Shown piece after piece: positions 62,404 to 64,000 of a DNA stretch of 64,000 bases. A program made the translations under genes and the position numbers. Origin of the DNA: an uncultured Bacteroides sp. (lineage in GTDB: Bacteria > Bacteroidota > Bacteroidia > Bacteroidales > Bacteroidaceae). The notes beneath the pieces were generated by a model. It did not search any database. It was not told the origin of the DNA and saw nothing but the letters and a program-made list of their open reading frames with translations. The first letter of the stretch is position 1. Each line of letters opens with the position of its first letter. Location of the stretch: the NCBI RefSeq assembly GCF_959029255.1, contig NZ_CAUFUE010000009.1, positions 1-64,000 on the forward strand. The letters are read 5' to 3'.

Positions 62404-62517
62404 TTATAGCATAAAACAAAGTGTTCAACACTTAGAACTAATAGTTTAGCTTATTTATACTGTCAGTTTCTGCATGAATATAAATAATAATCAGTTATAC
62501 TTAAATACTATAACATT

Positions 62518-64000
62518 ATGACAAATAAAAATATCACTCAAGAAAGCTTTCCCGTACTGGGCATGAGTTGCGCTTCTTGCGCCGCACGGATAGATAAAAC
62601 ACTAAATCATCAGCCCGGAGTCAACAAAGCGGCTGTAAATTACGCATCGGGAGTGGCAACGGTGGAATATGACCGTTCGCAATGTTCTCCCGAAGCTTTA
62701 CAACAAGCAGTGCAGGCTGCGGGATATGATTTACTGATTAAACAGGACGAAAATACACTCGATGAGGTGGAACAAGCGCACAATAAGAAGTATCAGGCGC
62801 TTAAATTCCGCACTACATGGGCCATCGTCCTGTCCATACCGATTGTAATTATCGGAATGTTCTTCATGAACATGCCGTATGCCAATCTCATCATGTGGAT
62901 ACTTTCCACTCCTGTCGTTTTCTGGCTGGGAAGAAGTTTCTTCGTCAGCGCCTGGAAGCAGTTGAAACATGGCAGCGCCAATATGGATACGCTAGTAGCC
63001 AACAGTACCGGAATAGCTTACCTGTTCAGTCTGTTCAACATGCTTTTTCCTGATTTCTGGTTGGCAAGGGGCATTCATCCGCACGTCTATTTTGAGGCGG
63101 CAAGTGTGATTATCGCTTTCATCTTACTGGGACGCCTGCTGGAAGAAAAGGCGAAAGGAAATACATCATCCGCCATCAAAAAACTGATGGGACTGCAACC
63201 CAAGACGGTAACAGTGATTGTTAATGAAGAATCAAAAACGGAGAATGAAGAATCAGAACGCATCATTCCTATCGAACAAATTCGTCCGGGAGATATCATT
63301 CTGGTGAAACCGGGAGAGCGGATTGCCGTGGACGGCATCGTAACGGAAGGCAGCTCGTATGTGGACGAAAGCATGCTGAGCGGTGAACCGGTAGCCGTCG
63401 CCAAGCGTAAAGGCACCAAAGTTTTCGCAGGTACCATCAATCAAAAAGGAAGTTTCCGTTTCAGTGCTGAAAAAGTGGGAACGGATACGTTATTGGCAAA
63501 AATCATCCATAAAGTGCAAGAGGCACAAGGCAGCAAAGCCCCTGTACAGCAATTGGTTGATAAGATTGCAGGTATCTTCGTTCCCGTCATTATCGGCATT
63601 GCCGTATTATCTTTCATCTTGTGGATGCTGCTGGACGGTGAAAGCGGATTTACACATGGACTGCTGGCGCTGGTCACCGTACTCATCATCGCCTGCCCGT
63701 GCGCTTTGGGACTCGCCACCCCTACCGCCATCATGGTGGGTATAGGTAAAGGCGCCGAGCGGGGCATTCTGATTAAAGATGCCGAAAGCCTGGAGGTAGC
63801 CAAGAAAATCGACACGGTGGTACTGGATAAGACCGGAACGGTGACGGAAGGCAGGCCGGTAGTCAGCGATATGCTATGGACTATGCAACCGGAAGATGCC
63901 GAAAACATCTTTTACAGTCTGGAAAAGTTATCAGAGCATCCACTTGCCGAAGCGGTGGTACGCCATTTTCCAGATGCGCAGAACATATATATAGAGCATT
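62518..64000 (+). CDS. copA: Copper-translocating P-type ATPase, 5' part
   Basis: P1B-type ATPase that exports Cu(I), cut off by the window end after 494 codons (about two thirds of the usual length). An N-terminal HMA domain holds Cys18-x2-Cys21 in GMSCASCAAR; membrane helices start near residue 97. The phosphatase-domain motif SGEP, the metal-channel CPC (Cys393-Pro-Cys395 in IACPCALGLATPT) and the phosphorylation motif DKTGT with Asp437 are intact. The upstream 466 bases hold operator-like repeats, and the HMA-AraC gene precedes it. A TATCTTTG at 62131-62138 is a possible distant promoter. Confidence 0.93.
   Translation, partial: MTNKNITQESFPVLGMSCASCAARIDKTLNHQPGVNKAAVNYASGVATVEYDRSQCSPEALQQAVQAAGYDLLIKQDENTLDEVEQAHNKKYQALKFRTTWAIVLSIPIVIIGMFFMNMPYANLIMWILSTPVVFWLGRSFFVSAWKQLKHGSANMDTLVANSTGIAYLFSLFNMLFPDFWLARGIHPHVYFEAASVIIAFILLGRLLEEKAKGNTSSAIKKLMGLQPKTVTVIVNEESKTENEESERIIPIEQIRPGDIILVKPGERIAVDGIVTEGSSYVDESMLSGEPVAVAKRKGTKVFAGTINQKGSFRFSAEKVGTDTLLAKIIHKVQEAQGSKAPVQQLVDKIAGIFVPVIIGIAVLSFILWMLLDGESGFTHGLLALVTVLIIACPCALGLATPTAIMVGIGKGAERGILIKDAESLEVAKKIDTVVLDKTGTVTEGRPVVSDMLWTMQPEDAENIFYSLEKLSEHPLAEAVVRHFPDAQNIYIEH

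Overview
The window looks like chromosomal DNA of a gut Bacteroides (Bacteroidales). Promoters of the TTTG / TAnnTTTG type occur throughout, Shine-Dalgarno sequences are scarce, and the family content is characteristic: paired TonB-receptor-like outer-membrane proteins, DUF3244, DUF4834, DUF5683, DUF4221-like lipoproteins, a BF0631-type metalloproteinase lipoprotein and an Imm17-like protein. No species is assigned. Most of the DNA is ordinary core genome; a few short stretches are clearly accessory.

Layout. 1-3.3 kb: a cobalt/nickel ECF transporter operon (cbiM-cbiQ-cbiO) bracketed by an imperfect inverted repeat of about 115 bp, then a degenerate hairpin repeat element. 3.3-10.4 kb: a 22-bp-period iteron-like array, then parA-parB-DUF5683-lytic transglycosylase-relA/spoT, with a convergent MerR gene. 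10.4-20.3 kb: M23 peptidase, alaS, a lipoprotein, a RecD-like helicase, DUF3822, rsmD and cardiolipin synthase. 20.5-26.4 kb: two paralogous TonB-receptor-like outer-membrane proteins. 26.6-26.9 kb: a complete 272-bp copy of the hairpin element. 27-29.1 kb: aroB and an HU-like gene whose predicted transcription start is covered by a 22-bp-spaced palindrome array. 29.4-29.6 kb: a candidate 6S-like small RNA.

30.1-33.8 kb is the most interesting accessory zone. The promoter and 5' half of tRNA-Pro(GGG) are duplicated as an 88-bp direct repeat around an AT-rich 1.8-kb insert that carries one unknown gene and a decayed tyrosine-integrase remnant. Directly after the intact tRNA comes a translationally coupled pair resembling Nmad2 and Nmad3 (nucleotide-modification-associated domains), a candidate DNA-modification or conflict module with no established function.

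34-50.8 kb: djlA-like gene, tricorn-like S41 protease, AspT-like transporter, aroA, a ZnuB-like permease, tsaE, an Imm17-like gene, trxA, dnaE, the phosphatidylserine pathway pair (psd, pssA) and tadA. 50.8-53 kb: a four-gene operon of two related secreted Cys-containing peptides interleaved with a DUF4221-like lipoprotein and a CxxC lipoprotein. 53-59.2 kb: yraN, mmcQ-like, birA, a metzincin lipoprotein, then a membrane TPR regulator followed by four phased TGCGCA palindromes that lie just upstream of a perfect promoter for a DUF3244-lipoprotein operon. 60-64 kb: MATE exporter, a fused HMA-AraC regulator, an operator-rich intergenic region, and copA, which runs off the window end.

Reading frames were judged by eye from protein motifs, operon spacing and promoters. 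Family names rest on recognition of sequence features, not on database searches.
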